This document shows, piece by piece, positions 1 through 6,674 of a stretch of 12,401 nt of DNA; position 1 is the stretch's first letter, and every line of letters begins with the position of its first letter. The notes below the pieces were generated by a model. The model saw only the letters and a program-made list of their open reading frames with translations. It was not told where the DNA came from and ran no database searches. The DNA comes from Legionellales bacterium UBA4722. Lineage in GTDB: Bacteria > Pseudomonadota > Gammaproteobacteria > DSM-16500. The stretch is from contig DHJK01000100.1 of assembly GCA_002404295.1 (NCBI GenBank), forward strand, positions 1-12,401. Reading direction: 5' to 3'. Made by a program: the position numbers and the translations under genes.

Positions 1-23
1 AGGGGCGAGGTAGTGCTAAGCAG
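1..23. repeat. Partial palindromic repeat, probable right half of the ACACCTCTCCCC family
   Basis: The first bases, AGGGGCGAGGTAGTGCTAAG followed by CA, align with the right half of the complete element at 9081-9123 (AGGGGAGAGGT-GTCCTAAGCA) with two substitutions and one inserted base. The left half would lie before the window start. This is a similarity seen by eye over about 22 bases, so chance or a related but distinct family cannot be excluded. Confidence 0.4.
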
Positions 24-52
24 TTTATTTGCTGATTCTATTAGACTATACA
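24..52 (+). promoter_or_regulatory. Weak candidate promoter for accA-tilS
   Basis: A -10-like TATACA lies at 47-52, with a poor -35 (TTTATT, 24-29) 17 bases upstream. This would give a leader of roughly 65 bases containing a small hairpin, GGCTAT(gat)ATAGCC, at 80-94. A second TATACA at 102-107 is too close to the start codon and lacks a -35. accA is often downstream of dnaE in gammaproteobacteria and may be read from further left, so this is a tentative call. Confidence 0.22.
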
Positions 53-123
53 TTTAAAGATGCGAGCTGCCGTCACTTCGGCTATGATATAGCCCATCTG
101 TTATACATGCTGAGAAATAAGTC

Positions 124-1077
124 ATGAATTTAAACTTTCTAGATTTTGAACAACCCATTGCCGAGCTTGAAGCGAAGATCCAAGAACTGCGTATGGTGGA
201 TAAAGACAGTGCGGTGAATCTGAGTGATGAAATTTCGCGCTTAGAAAGCAAAAGTCGTCAATTGACCAAAGATATTTTTTCCCATTTAAGCCCTTGGCAA
301 ATTACCCAGCTAGCTCGCCATTCTCAGCGGCCGCATGCTATCGACTACATCAGCCGACTCTTTACAGAATTTGATGAGCTGCATGGTGATCGCTCTGTCT
401 CTAAAGGGTCATCTATTGTAGCAGGCATCGCACGATTTGATGATCAACCTGTGATGGTGATAGGCCATGAGAAAGGCCGTAAAACGCAAGAAAAGGTAGA
501 GCGTAATTTTGGTATGCCTAACCCAGAAGATTATCGTAAAGCGTTGCGTTTAATGCAAATGGCTGAAAAATTTAAATTGCCGATATTTACTTTCATTGAT
601 ACCCCTGGCGCTTACCCAGGCATTAAAGCGGAACAAAGCAATCAAAGCGAAGCGATTGCGCGAAATTTATTTGTGATGTCGCGTTTAAAAACCCCGATTA
701 TTTGCACAGTGATTGGCGAAGGCGGTTCAGGGGGTGCATTAGCCATTGGTGTAGGTGATCGCATTTTGATGTTGCAGTATTCTATTTATTCAGTTATCTC
801 GCCTGAAGGCTGTGCGTCAATTTTATGGAAAAATTCAGATAAAGCATCGGTCGCAGCAGAAGCGATGGGTGTATCCGCACAACAGAATCTAGACTTAAAG
901 TTGATTGATCAAATTATTCCAGAACCCCTAGGTGGTGCGCATCGTAACTATGATGAGATAGCCGCAAAATTAAAACTGGCACTCGCAGATAATTTAATGC
1001 AATTGCAGGGTTATTCAACCACACAATTAATTGATATGCGTTATAAGCGCTTGATGTCTTATGGCATTGCTGATTGA
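124..1077 (+). CDS. accA: Acetyl-CoA carboxylase, carboxyltransferase subunit alpha
   Basis: AccA forms, with AccD, the carboxyltransferase that moves the carboxyl group from biotin on AccB to acetyl-CoA, giving malonyl-CoA for fatty-acid synthesis in the cytosol. The 317 residues match the usual length (319 in E. coli). The N-terminus MNLNFLDFEQPIAELEAKI is nearly that of E. coli AccA and leads into a helical region (about 10-50). The crotonase-like core follows, with DTPGAYPG (159-166), GEGGSGGALAIG (198-209) and SPEGCASILW (226-235). The C-terminus ends RLMSYGIAD, as expected. The start is fixed by the conserved N-terminus, although no strong Shine-Dalgarno precedes it. One oddity is that the usually conserved AEERGQSEAIA reads AEQSNQSEAIA (169-179). 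The gene overlaps tilS by 17 bases and is probably co-transcribed with it. The identification is secure. Confidence 0.98.
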   Translation: MNLNFLDFEQPIAELEAKIQELRMVDKDSAVNLSDEISRLESKSRQLTKDIFSHLSPWQITQLARHSQRPHAIDYISRLFTEFDELHGDRSVSKGSSIVAGIARFDDQPVMVIGHEKGRKTQEKVERNFGMPNPEDYRKALRLMQMAEKFKLPIFTFIDTPGAYPGIKAEQSNQSEAIARNLFVMSRLKTPIICTVIGEGGSGGALAIGVGDRILMLQYSIYSVISPEGCASILWKNSDKASVAAEAMGVSAQQNLDLKLIDQIIPEPLGGAHRNYDEIAAKLKLALADNLMQLQGYSTTQLIDMRYKRLMSYGIAD

Positions 1078-2374
1078 TTCTATCAAGACATTTTGTCTTG
1101 AGCAGGGGTTAGATAAAACGTACTGGATAGGTTATAGCGGTGGCTTGGATTCGCATGTGTTATTGCATCTTTGCGCTGAGTTACGCAAACAGTATCCGGT
1201 GCGTTTAAAAGCAGTGCATGTGGATCATGGGTTGAGTGTCAATGCGTATGACTGGTCAATGCATTGTGAAAAAGTGTGTGCTGAGTTACAAATCGAATTT
1301 ATTCAAAAATCTGTCAATGCTAAAGCGTCACTTGGAGACAGCCCAGAAGAAGTCGCGCGCGATCTTCGTTATGCTGTTTTTGTAGATTTACTGGCGCCGC
1401 AAGATATTTTATTAACAGCCCATCAGCAAGATGATCAAGCAGAAACGTTATTAGTACAATTGTTTCGTGGGGCGGGCCCTAAGGGCTTGTCTGCGATGCC
1501 TGTATTAAAAACATTTGCAGCAGGATTTCATGCCAGACCCTTATTGTCTGCATCGCGTCTTGAGTTAAAACACTATGCAGAAGAACAGCATTTAACATGG
1601 ATCAATGATGAATCCAATGAAGATAAAAGTTTTACACGAAATTTTTTAAGACACGCTGTTTTACCTGTTTTAAAACAACGATGGCCGACGGTTACTAAAA
1701 CATTGGCGCGTGTCGCTGAGAATTGTGCGGATGCGGAAGCATTTATTGCTGGTGTTGCTTTAGAGGATTTAGCACTCTGTCGTGGCGAAAGCGGTTTGAC
1801 ACTCTCAATTAAAAAACTAAGATTGCTGAATCACGCGCGTCAACGCCAAGTATTACGTGTCTGGTTTGTAGAACGTGGGTTTACAGTGCCATCGTCAGTA
1901 AAATTACATCATATTCAACATGATTTTTTGGAATCGCAATCGGATAAATTACCGCTAATGCGTTGGGATCAAGTCGAGTTACGCCGTTATCGCGACGAAC
2001 TCTATATTATGCTTGCATTATCACCGTATGATACAACTCAAGTATTTGTCTGGGATTTAACTCAGCCTTTGAGTATTCCTCATCTCGGAGAATTACGCGC
2101 AACCGTCACTGAAGGCGTCGGTCTCAGTTTGGATATTCAGCACGTCACAGTTCGTTTTCGTCAAGGCGGTGAACGTTGTTATTTCCCCGATAGACGTTGC
2201 CATCGCTTGTTAAAACATCTCATGCAAGAATGGGCCATTCCTCCGTGGGAGCGAGATCGGATACCCTTATTCTTTGTGCGTGATACTTTAATTGCAGTAG
2301 CAGATTTTTTCCAGGCAAAGGATTATCAGCGTATGCCTGGACGTCACTTTCATCTACAGCTTTCGTTAACCTGA
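1061..2374 (+). CDS. tilS: tRNA(Ile)-lysidine synthetase
   Basis: TilS converts the wobble cytidine of the tRNA-Ile CAU anticodon to lysidine using ATP and lysine, so that AUA is read as isoleucine and the tRNA is charged correctly. The 437 residues compare with 432 in E. coli. Visible parts are the PP-loop SGGLDS (26-31), VHVDHGLS (51-58), the TAHQQDDQAET motif (118-128) and RNFLRHAVLP (192-201). A middle substrate-binding domain follows, then the C-terminal TilS domain beginning VRFRQGGE (364) and including LLKHLMQEWAIPPWERDRIP. The start lies inside accA, 17 bases before its stop. The Shine-Dalgarno is poor, so translation is probably coupled to accA. This overlap and order match the accA-mesJ arrangement of other gammaproteobacteria. 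The stop is one base from the stop of the convergent gene on the other strand. Confidence 0.97.
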   Translation: MALLIDSIKTFCLEQGLDKTYWIGYSGGLDSHVLLHLCAELRKQYPVRLKAVHVDHGLSVNAYDWSMHCEKVCAELQIEFIQKSVNAKASLGDSPEEVARDLRYAVFVDLLAPQDILLTAHQQDDQAETLLVQLFRGAGPKGLSAMPVLKTFAAGFHARPLLSASRLELKHYAEEQHLTWINDESNEDKSFTRNFLRHAVLPVLKQRWPTVTKTLARVAENCADAEAFIAGVALEDLALCRGESGLTLSIKKLRLLNHARQRQVLRVWFVERGFTVPSSVKLHHIQHDFLESQSDKLPLMRWDQVELRRYRDELYIMLALSPYDTTQVFVWDLTQPLSIPHLGELRATVTEGVGLSLDIQHVTVRFRQGGERCYFPDRRCHRLLKHLMQEWAIPPWERDRIPLFFVRDTLIAVADFFQAKDYQRMPGRHFHLQLSLT

Positions 2375-2375
2375 G

Positions 2376-3206
2376 TTATGGCAGTAAGTTTATAATACTT
2401 GGTTTTGTTTGGCTGTCTGGGTTAAAGAATGGTGCTTTAGGGGGAGGTGGTGCGCCGGCTACCCAGGTACATTTAGGATCAGTTATGTGGTCATGATTAC
2501 AATCAAACCCACCGTATCTCGTCTTCGTCCATCCTGTGTAGTTGTTATCTAAGATAGAAGACACATCAATTGTTATTGTGGATATAGGTGTAAGTTCAAT
2601 TAAAGAGTGGTATAGATAGTAATATTTATCCATACAAGTAAATCTATCTATACAAGTAAGGTTTTTCCATCCTCTTAAAGCTCTTCCCCCCCATTCTCCG
2701 GTTCCCTCTCTCTCTTTGTAATAGAGTGGTCTGTTGTATTTTGTCCAAAGCAGACCATATTGACAAGAATGAAGTGAGATAGTATTAGCTTTATTTACGT
2801 TATCAACATTCTCAGTTAAAACATGGTATTCAAAAGGTGCCACGTCTTGAAGTTGAAGTTCAGGTTGAGGGCTTTCAGGGTAATCCTTAGCATATCTAGC
2901 AGCTTCCTCCGTGGCAGATCTGGTAGCTTCATCAATCTCGTACATTGTCATCCTAACATGTTCCTGAAGTGCAGATACATGATAGCTGGTGGAGGCTATA
3001 TCAATCTCATGAGTTGTCACCTTCCATCCTGCTGGCGGTGTGACCTTTAGCGGGACAAGAGAGGTAATGGTTGCCTTTAGCGGGTCAGGAGGGGTTACGC
3101 CGTCAGAAGAAGGTGCGGCTATAGTTATCTCAGGGCATTGATCAGCCAGCAATGATTGGCTTACCAAGCAACAAGAGAACAATAATAAAAAAAGTTGTTT
3201 ATACAT
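2376..3206 (-). CDS. Exported cysteine-containing protein of unknown function
   Basis: I do not recognise this 276-residue protein. It starts with a classical signal peptide (MYKQLFLLLFSCCLVSQSLLA; probable cleavage after Ala21), so it is probably periplasmic or secreted. C12 or C13 could suggest a lipoprotein, but the lipobox fit (LFSC) is poor. The mature chain has six cysteines (24, 148, 185, 191, 236, 246), compatible with three disulfides. Two short tandem repeats are visible: a 10-residue one (37-46 and 47-56, each containing PLK and ending in T) with a 30-bp period in the DNA, and [LF]TC[IM]D[RK] (183-194) with an 18-bp period. The C-terminal region is aromatic-rich, then Pro-rich (GAPPPPKAPF). 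GAGGAAA at 3214-3220, seven bases upstream, fixes the start. A good promoter precedes it. It lies tail to tail with tilS and looks like a lineage-specific single gene. Confidence 0.8.
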   Translation of the reverse strand: MYKQLFLLLFSCCLVSQSLLADQCPEITIAAPSSDGVTPPDPLKATITSLVPLKVTPPAGWKVTTHEIDIASTSYHVSALQEHVRMTMYEIDEATRSATEEAARYAKDYPESPQPELQLQDVAPFEYHVLTENVDNVNKANTISLHSCQYGLLWTKYNRPLYYKEREGTGEWGGRALRGWKNLTCIDRFTCMDKYYYLYHSLIELTPISTITIDVSSILDNNYTGWTKTRYGGFDCNHDHITDPKCTWVAGAPPPPKAPFFNPDSQTKPSIINLLP

Positions 3207-3258
3207 TTGATCATTTCCTCTATTAATGTCTAATTATTATGTGGATCTTCATTTTTTG

Positions 3259-3287
3259 AGTATAGTATTATTTAGCATGAAAATCAA
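3259..3287 (-). promoter_or_regulatory. Sigma-70-type promoter for the exported protein gene
   Basis: Reading the minus strand, TTGATT (-35, 3282-3287) and TATACT (-10, 3259-3264) are separated by exactly 17 bases in A+T-rich DNA. The predicted start of transcription is near 3252, giving a leader of about 45 bases that contains the GAGGAAA ribosome binding site. This is the best-looking promoter in the window. Confidence 0.6.
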
Positions 3288-3358
3288 TTTTTTGCTAATA
3301 ACTATCTGTTTCTATTTGGAATATTTGGAGGCAGAAGGTGAGGATTGAGATGATGTCG

Positions 3359-3440
3359 TTTAGAAGGTTCCCTATCCCGCTCATAAGCGATGACTAAAAC
3401 ACTATTTCCTAGTGCGGGAGAGGGGCAGGGGCCTTCTAAG
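3359..3440. repeat. Imperfect palindromic intergenic element
   Basis: The left arm, TTTAGAAGGTTCCCTATCCC with GC following (from 3359), pairs imperfectly with the right arm ending GGGGCCTTCTAAG (to 3440). The TTAGAAGG/CCTTCTAA tips and the CCCGC/GCGGG inner segments match, with a few mismatches and a gap of several bases between them. The middle (about 3388-3408) is unpaired. The element lies in the 270-base interval between two minus-strand genes and resembles the small palindromic or MITE-like repeats common in Coxiellaceae-type genomes. It may help end transcription of the small membrane protein gene. A short GCCGG(tgc)CCGGC hairpin lies just beyond it (about 3451-3463). Confidence 0.6.
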
Positions 3441-3476
3441 CCAAAATCGTGCCGGTGCCCGGCTCGATTATTTTAA

Positions 3477-3698
3477 TTAATCTTTTTTACCACAACGACA
3501 TTGGCAAGCTCTGCATGAAAACGAGCAAAGATATTTAATCAACGCACCAAATGCCAATACAGGTAAAGACACATCAAAGAAATCGCGGAAAATGCTCAGA
3601 TTAACAGTAGGGCCGTATCCAGCTTGTTGTGCCAGAATCAATGCACCGACTAATACGACTAAAAGGACTATTACAGTTGTGAAAATTTTAAGCAACAT
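3477..3698 (-). CDS. Small membrane protein with Cys-rich C-terminus
   Basis: This is a 73-residue protein that I do not recognise. Residues 5-24 (IFTTVIVLLVVLVGALILAQ) form a strong membrane segment. A second, weaker hydrophobic stretch covers about 43-57 (DVSLPVLAFGALIKY). The tail CSFSCRACQCRCGKKD holds five cysteines (58, 62, 65, 67, 69) and basic residues, suggesting metal binding or a redox or lipid-modified tail, but nothing specific can be claimed. A reading from an upstream TTG at 3710 is possible. The ATG at 3698 is preferred because GGAG (3705-3708) sits six bases before it and overlaps the TTG reading. A -35-like TTGACT is at 3752-3757 on the same strand, but its -10 is poor. It is transcribed away from pyrG. 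The RBS and membrane-protein composition argue that it is real. Confidence 0.65.
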   Translation of the reverse strand: MLLKIFTTVIVLLVVLVGALILAQQAGYGPTVNLSIFRDFFDVSLPVLAFGALIKYLCSFSCRACQCRCGKKD

Positions 3699-3704
3699 AA
3701 GTAT

Positions 3705-3708
3705 CTCC
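3705..3708 (-). promoter_or_regulatory. Ribosome binding site deciding the start at 3698
   Basis: GGAG on the minus strand lies six bases before the ATG at 3696-3698. The alternative TTG start at 3708-3710 would itself overlap this site, which argues for the shorter protein. Confidence 0.6.
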
Positions 3709-3900
3709 AATGGAATTACAAGAATCTTAGCCTAAAGGCAGACGAAGCCTGAGTCAATAACTTGTTGTTTTTGTAATTATTTAGCGTCTCCCCAATGTGT
3801 CCCGCCTCTGCAAAGACTGTGCATTTATAAAACTGATTAACCGGACGGTAGTGGCCGTAGCAGGGAATGACACCTCTGGGTACCCAAATCGCAAAGTTCA

Positions 3901-3929
3901 TTGCAGCGGGATTTTGATTTTGTTACAGT
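3901..3929 (+). promoter_or_regulatory. Candidate promoter for pyrG-kdsA
   Basis: TTGCAG (3901-3906) and TACAGT (3924-3929) are 17 bases apart, and the -10 carries an upstream TG (TGT-TACAGT), an extended -10. The predicted transcript would start near 3936, leaving a short leader before the GGAG site at 3944-3947. A perfect palindrome, TGGGTACCCA (3877-3886), sits upstream and could be an operator, though this is unsupported. The rest of the 3711-3953 interval shows no gene. Confidence 0.35.
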
Positions 3930-3953
3930 CGCTTTCATTAAGTGGAGCGGGCT

Positions 3954-5612
3954 ATGACGCGATATATTTTTATTACAGGTGGTGTGGTTTCCTCCTTGGG
4001 CAAAGGCATTGCATCCGCATCTCTGGGCGCAATCCTGGAGGCGCGTGGTCTCAAGGTTAATTTACTCAAGTTGGATCCCTATATCAATGTGGATCCAGGT
4101 ACCATGAACCCGTTGCAACACGGGGAAGTGTTTGTCACCGAAGATGGGGCAGAGACTGACTTGGACTTGGGGCATTATGAGCGTTTTGTACGCATCACTA
4201 TGAGCAAGAAAAACAATTTCACCAGTGGCCGTGTGTATGCCAATGTCATCCGCAATGAACGCCGTGGGGATTATTTGGGCGGCACGGTGCAGGTGATTCC
4301 TCATATTACCGATGAAATTAAACGCTGCATTATAGCAGGCGCAGGCGACGTGGATGTCGCTTTGATTGAAATTGGCGGCACAGTAGGTGATATTGAGTCT
4401 TTACCTTTCTTAGAAGCCATTCGTCAAATGCGCGTGGAGTTAGGTCGTCAACATGCGTTATTCATTCATTTAACACTAGTTCCTTATATTGCGACAGCGG
4501 GTGAAATCAAAACTAAGCCCACACAGCATTCTGTTAAAGAATTACGTTCTATTGGTATTCAACCCGATATTTTGCTTTGCCGTTCTGATCGTCCTATTTC
4601 AGACGGTGCACGTTCAAAAATCGCTTTATTCACCAATGTGGAACAACGTGCTGTCATTCCATTACAAGATGTCGATTTTATTTATCAAATTCCGCATGAA
4701 TTATATGCGCAGGGATTAGATCAAATCGTGATGGATATTTTGAGGATGGAAACCAAGCCTGCTGATTTAACGGAGTGGGATAGAGTCGTGGATGCGTATC
4801 GTCATCCAGAAAATGAAGTTAATATTGGCATGGTGGGTAAGTATGTTGATTTAACAGAATCCTATAAATCGTTATCCGAAGCATTACTGCACGCTGGTAT
4901 TCAAACGCGCACACATATTAATATTCACTATCTTGACTCTGAAGACCTTGAACGTAATGGTTCAGATGCATTAAAGGGAATGGATGGCATTATCGTGCCC
5001 GGCGGATTTGGTAAGCGCGGCGTAGAAGGCAAAATTTTGGCTGCACGTTTTGCCAGAGAACATAAAATTCCCTACCTCGGTATTTGTTTAGGCATGCAAA
5101 TTGCGATTATCGAATTCGCACGAGACAAAGCGGGTATGAAAGATGCAAATAGTACTGAGTTTGATCCAACAACACAATATCCTGTGATTGCGTTAGTGTC
5201 TGAATGGACCAATGCAGACGGCGAAATTGAAGTGCGTAATGAACAATCGGATAAAGGCGGCACGATGCGGTTGGGTGGCCAGCTTTGTAAACTTGCATCG
5301 GGATCTTTAGCTGAAAAATTATATGGTAAGCATGAAATTATTGAGCGACATAGGCATCGTTATGAAGTGAATAATATTTTACTGCCGCAAGTGTTAGCGG
5401 CCGGCATGGTGGTATCCGGTCGTTCGCAAGATAATTTAGTTGAAATGATTGAGTTGCCTGATCATCCTTGGTTTGTGGCTTGTCAATTCCATCCGGAATT
5501 TACTTCAACACCGCGTGATGGGCATCCATTATTTAATGGGTTTATTCGCGCAGCAACCCTTTATCAAACACAGCAGGAGAAAAGCGCATGCAGGTCTGCG
5601 GATTTGAAGTAG
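3954..5612 (+). CDS. pyrG: CTP synthase
   Basis: PyrG makes CTP from UTP, ATP and glutamine, the last step of de novo cytidine nucleotide synthesis. The 552 residues compare with 545 in E. coli. The N-terminal amidoligase domain (1 to about 265) begins MTRYIFITGGVVSSLGKGIA, with the P-loop-like SSLGKG and LDPYINVDPGTM (40-51). The C-terminal class I glutamine amidotransferase domain (about 290-540) has the oxyanion-loop PGGFGKRG (349-356), the nucleophile elbow GICLGMQ with Cys378, and HPEF with His513 and Glu515. The catalytic triad is therefore complete. An upstream GTG at 3942 is in frame, but GGAG at 3944-3947 overlaps it and lies six bases from the ATG, and the conserved N-terminus starts at that ATG. 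The last 25 bases overlap kdsA, giving a short, non-conserved tail (SACRSADLK). Confidence 0.98.
   Translation: MTRYIFITGGVVSSLGKGIASASLGAILEARGLKVNLLKLDPYINVDPGTMNPLQHGEVFVTEDGAETDLDLGHYERFVRITMSKKNNFTSGRVYANVIRNERRGDYLGGTVQVIPHITDEIKRCIIAGAGDVDVALIEIGGTVGDIESLPFLEAIRQMRVELGRQHALFIHLTLVPYIATAGEIKTKPTQHSVKELRSIGIQPDILLCRSDRPISDGARSKIALFTNVEQRAVIPLQDVDFIYQIPHELYAQGLDQIVMDILRMETKPADLTEWDRVVDAYRHPENEVNIGMVGKYVDLTESYKSLSEALLHAGIQTRTHINIHYLDSEDLERNGSDALKGMDGIIVPGGFGKRGVEGKILAARFAREHKIPYLGICLGMQIAIIEFARDKAGMKDANSTEFDPTTQYPVIALVSEWTNADGEIEVRNEQSDKGGTMRLGGQLCKLASGSLAEKLYGKHEIIERHRHRYEVNNILLPQVLAAGMVVSGRSQDNLVEMIELPDHPWFVACQFHPEFTSTPRDGHPLFNGFIRAATLYQTQQEKSACRSADLK
5575..5580 (+). promoter_or_regulatory. 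Ribosome binding site of kdsA, inside pyrG
   Basis: AGGAGA lies within the end of pyrG, seven bases before the kdsA ATG at 5588. It supports this start and independent or coupled initiation within the overlap. Confidence 0.7.
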
Positions 5613-6409
5613 GTTTAGATCAACCGTTTTTTTTGATCGCAGGACCTTGTGTGATTGAGAGTGAACAGTTTGCTGTGGATACTGCGGGTGTCTTAAAAGA
5701 ATTAACGCAACGGCTTAATATTCATTTTATTTATAAATCATCGTTTGATAAAGCAAATCGTACGTCTGGTACAAGTTATCGCGGCCCCGGTATTGAAGAA
5801 GGGTTGCGTATTCTTCAGCTTGTCAAAAAAACGGTAGGCGTGCCTGTTTTGACCGATGTGCATGATGATAGTCCTATTGAAGAGATTGCAGATGTGGTTG
5901 ATGTGCTGCAAACACCTGCTTTTTTATGTAGGCAAACGAATTATATTGAACGGGTTGCTCGTCAAAATAAACCGGTGAATATTAAGAAAGGACAATTTCT
6001 CTCGCCTTGGGATATGAAAAATGTCGCCGAAAAAGCGCTTGCTGTAGGTAATAAGCAGATCATGGTTTGTGAGCGTGGTGCGAGCTTTGGGTATAACAAT
6101 TTAGTGTCTGATATGCGGTCGCTTGCCATTATGCGTGAGACGGGCTGTCCTGTGGTGTTTGATGCAACGCATTCTGTGCAGTTGCCGGGTGGGTTGGGTG
6201 GCTCAACAGGCGGTCAGCGTGAATTTGTGCCTGTGTTATCACGCGCTGCTGTTGCAGTGGGGGTTGCAGGTATTTTTATGGAAACACATCCTGATCCAGA
6301 TCGTGCGCCTTCGGATGGGCCGAATATGTGGCCGTTGGATAAAATAGAAGAGTTGTTGATTTGTTTGAAGGAAATTGATTTGCTAGTGAAAAAGAAGGGG
6401 TTTGAATAG
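5588..6409 (+). CDS. kdsA: 3-deoxy-8-phosphooctulonate (KDO-8-P) synthase
   Basis: KdsA condenses phosphoenolpyruvate with D-arabinose 5-phosphate to KDO-8-phosphate, the committed step to the KDO sugar of the lipopolysaccharide inner core. The 273 residues form one TIM barrel. Visible motifs are IAGPCVIESE (17-26), KSSFDKANRTS (50-60), PVLTDVHD (86-93), QTPAFLCRQTN (108-118), INIKKGQFLSPWDM (131-143 region), CERGASFGYNNLVSDM (161-176), FDATHSVQLPG (191-201) and METHPDPDRAPSDGPNMW (231-248). In this family a Cys in the GPC motif marks the metal-dependent class, whereas E. coli has Asn there (GGMN). Here Cys21, His195, Glu232 and Asp243 are the expected metal ligands. The gene overlaps the end of pyrG and is presumably co-transcribed. 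I recall eno following this pair in many relatives, but here a palindromic repeat follows. Confidence 0.97.
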   Translation: MQVCGFEVGLDQPFFLIAGPCVIESEQFAVDTAGVLKELTQRLNIHFIYKSSFDKANRTSGTSYRGPGIEEGLRILQLVKKTVGVPVLTDVHDDSPIEEIADVVDVLQTPAFLCRQTNYIERVARQNKPVNIKKGQFLSPWDMKNVAEKALAVGNKQIMVCERGASFGYNNLVSDMRSLAIMRETGCPVVFDATHSVQLPGGLGGSTGGQREFVPVLSRAAVAVGVAGIFMETHPDPDRAPSDGPNMWPLDKIEELLICLKEIDLLVKKKGFE

Positions 6410-6490
6410 AGCGTCATTGTTCACAGCATTTGCGTGGTATAGCACTTGCTATTCCTAACGCATGCTTATCATAGTAACTGTTTATGTAAC

Positions 6491-6634
6491 AGCTAACTCC
6501 ACCGTCGTCATTGCGAGCGAAGCGAAGCAATCCATCTCGAAAGCAAAGCTTAGTACCTAAGATCAGCTTTCTGAAGCCTTGCTTTCGAGATGGATTGCTT
6601 CGCTTCGCTCGCAATGACGACGGCGACGTGAGCT
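6491..6634. repeat. Long near-perfect palindromic repeat element
   Basis: Bases 6502-6546 and 6579-6623 are exact reverse complements over 45 bases. The arms include ATTGCGAGCGAAGCGAAGCA. After one mismatch the stem continues briefly inward (GCTT). Outside it, AGCT..AC at 6491-6497 pairs imperfectly with GT..AGCT ending at 6634. The loop contains its own small hairpin, CTTAG(tac)CTAAG, at 6549-6561. The arm sequence, with its GCGAAGC repetition, resembles a palindromic repeat family I recall as abundant in Rickettsiales and Coxiellaceae-type genomes. The element carries no transposase, so it is a non-autonomous mobile or structured repeat. It lies directly downstream of kdsA and could act as a transcription terminator, although no clear T-run follows. 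Confidence 0.88.
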
Positions 6635-6647
6635 ATTATCTGTTTAT

Positions 6648-6653
6648 TATAGT
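6648..6653 (+). promoter_or_regulatory. Possible -10 box for the ankyrin-like ORF
   Basis: TATAGT lies 21 bases before the start codon in an A+T-rich stretch just after the palindromic element. No convincing -35 is visible because that position falls at the palindrome edge, so this is a weak call. Confidence 0.2.
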
Positions 6654-6674
6654 ATTTGCATGGAGCATTAAATC

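Noticed and set aside
2823..3050. A 75-codon plus-strand frame opposite the exported protein gene
   Set aside because: The minus-strand gene has the promoter, ribosome binding site and signal peptide; the plus-strand frame has none of these.
4062..5298. Minus-strand and shifted frames inside pyrG
   Set aside because: Shadows of a strongly conserved gene with no independent start signals or protein features.
6414..6614. A 66-codon minus-strand reading frame (MRAKRSNPSRKQG...LLRFARND)
   Set aside because: It is the translation of the palindromic repeat arms and loop; the sequence is explained by the inverted repeat and there is no ribosome binding site.
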